Notes under the pieces: model-generated | The model's database searches: none | What the model saw: only the letters and a program-made list of their open reading frames with translations | Told to the model about the DNA's origin: nothing | Made by a program: the position numbers and the translations under genes | From: Paraburkholderia youngii | GTDB lineage: Bacteria; Pseudomonadota; Gammaproteobacteria; Burkholderiales; Burkholderiaceae | Assembly: GCF_013366925.1 (NCBI RefSeq) | Contig: NZ_JAALDK010000002.1 | Coordinates: forward strand, 1,302,001 to 1,366,000 | Direction: 5' to 3' | Length of the DNA stretch: 64,000 bases | In this document: positions 63,549-64,000 of the stretch, piece after piece | Layout: every line of letters starts with the position of its first letter | Position numbering within the stretch: position 1 is the first letter of the stretch

Positions 63549-64000
63549 ATGTCAGAGCCGAGAATCAGCGTTCTGCTGCCTATCTACAAGGTCGAGGACT
63601 ATATCGAGGACTGTCTCGACTCACTGCTGTCACAATCGTGCACCGATTTCGAAATCATCGCCGTCGACGATTGCAGCCCCGATCGCTCCGGTGAAATCGC
63701 CGCCCGGGTTCTCGCGCAACAGGATCGCATTTCGTGGAAGTTAATCAGAAACATCGACAACAAAGGGCTCGCTGAAACGCGAAAAATCGCAGCATCGGAG
63801 GCGCGCGGCGACTATGTGCTCTGCGTTGACAGCGACGACCACGTCCATCGCGATCTCATTTGCACCGTGCTGCGCGAAGCCGACCAGCACAATGCCGATG
63901 TCGTCATTTTCGCCGCCGAGCGCATTAGTCCCGATGGCGCCGTCAACGCTCGGATCGATTCCGGCGACGGCCTTATCACTGGCGTGGAAGCCGTCCAGAA
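63549..64000 (+). CDS. GT2 glycosyltransferase, 5' part (runs off the window)
   Basis: The N-terminal 150 residues of an inverting GT-A glycosyltransferase. Motif I is ISVLLPIYKVEDYIEDCLDSL, then the strand IIAVDDCSPDRSGEI, GLAETRKIAASEARGDYVLC and the metal-binding VDSDDHVHRDLI. It begins with ATG at 63549, with CCAGGAGC ahead. The C-terminal part is not in the window, so length and donor remain open. A frameshifted relic of the same gene family lies at 56624, and both are preceded by the same leader. Confidence 0.9.
   Translation, partial: MSEPRISVLLPIYKVEDYIEDCLDSLLSQSCTDFEIIAVDDCSPDRSGEIAARVLAQQDRISWKLIRNIDNKGLAETRKIAASEARGDYVLCVDSDDHVHRDLICTVLREADQHNADVVIFAAERISPDGAVNARIDSGDGLITGVEAVQ

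Overview
The window looks like a chromosome or large-replicon segment of a Burkholderiales beta-proteobacterium, most likely Paraburkholderia or a close relative. Coding GC and GC3 are very high over most of the length, and several families (small DUF2934 protein, B12-independent methionine synthase, NodU-type carbamoyltransferase, CheB/CheR chimeras, hemerythrin proteins) are typical of that group. No rRNA, tRNA, CRISPR array or intact insertion sequence was recognised. Everything here was read by eye; no search was run.

Layout. (1) 1-4.1 kb: end of a LysE-type exporter with an apparent frameshift, a Tat-exported MmgE/PrpD protein, a relic of a sugar ABC permease, and a MocR regulator. (2) 4.4-11.5 kb: a complete eight-gene Nit1-type nitrilase cluster (MSMEG_0572-like protein, nitrilase, radical SAM, GNAT, AIR-synthase-like protein, glycosyltransferase, MSMEG_0570-like protein, flavoprotein) behind a near-consensus sigma-54 promoter, which fits nitrogen control. 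(3) 11.7-16.4 kb: DUF1428 protein, metE, a 40-residue disordered protein coupled to a serine-recombinase-like protein without its catalytic serine, and a small unknown gene with a strong terminator. (4) 16.4-25.7 kb: an eight-gene, tightly overlapping minus-strand operon for an unidentified glycan (UXS, four classes of glycosyltransferase, heptose-type phosphatase, carbamoyltransferase).

(5) 26-33 kb: divergent from that operon is an ABC exporter fused to a degenerate histidine-kinase-like ATPase domain and a full response-regulator receiver; then a GT2/PIG-L pair, a flavoprotein and a PSD/PsiD-type decarboxylase. (6) 33-41.6 kb: three CheB-containing proteins, two of them giant CheB-CheR-PAS chimeras (one with kinase and receiver, one with GAF and no kinase). 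(7) 41.6-50.3 kb: stress and repair genes: glycosyltransferase, hemerythrin, small proteins, PncC/NadE (NMN recycling), a protein-isoaspartate methyltransferase fused to an erythromycin-esterase domain, a cation/proton antiporter and Ohr. Regions 4-7 read as one envelope-glycan plus stress-defence island.

(8) 50.4-54.2 kb: a leaderless solute-binding-like protein with a GntR regulator, divergent from an exported PQQ-type beta-propeller. (9) 54.2-64 kb: a polysaccharide locus (flippase, UDP-galactopyranose mutase, several glycosyltransferases) of lower and uneven GC, assembled by duplication and decay: two near-identical glycosyltransferase genes exactly 4860 bp apart, two copies of a roughly 300-bp leader, a frameshifted GT2 relic and the 5-prime stub of a DUF707-type gene. 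The last gene runs off the window.
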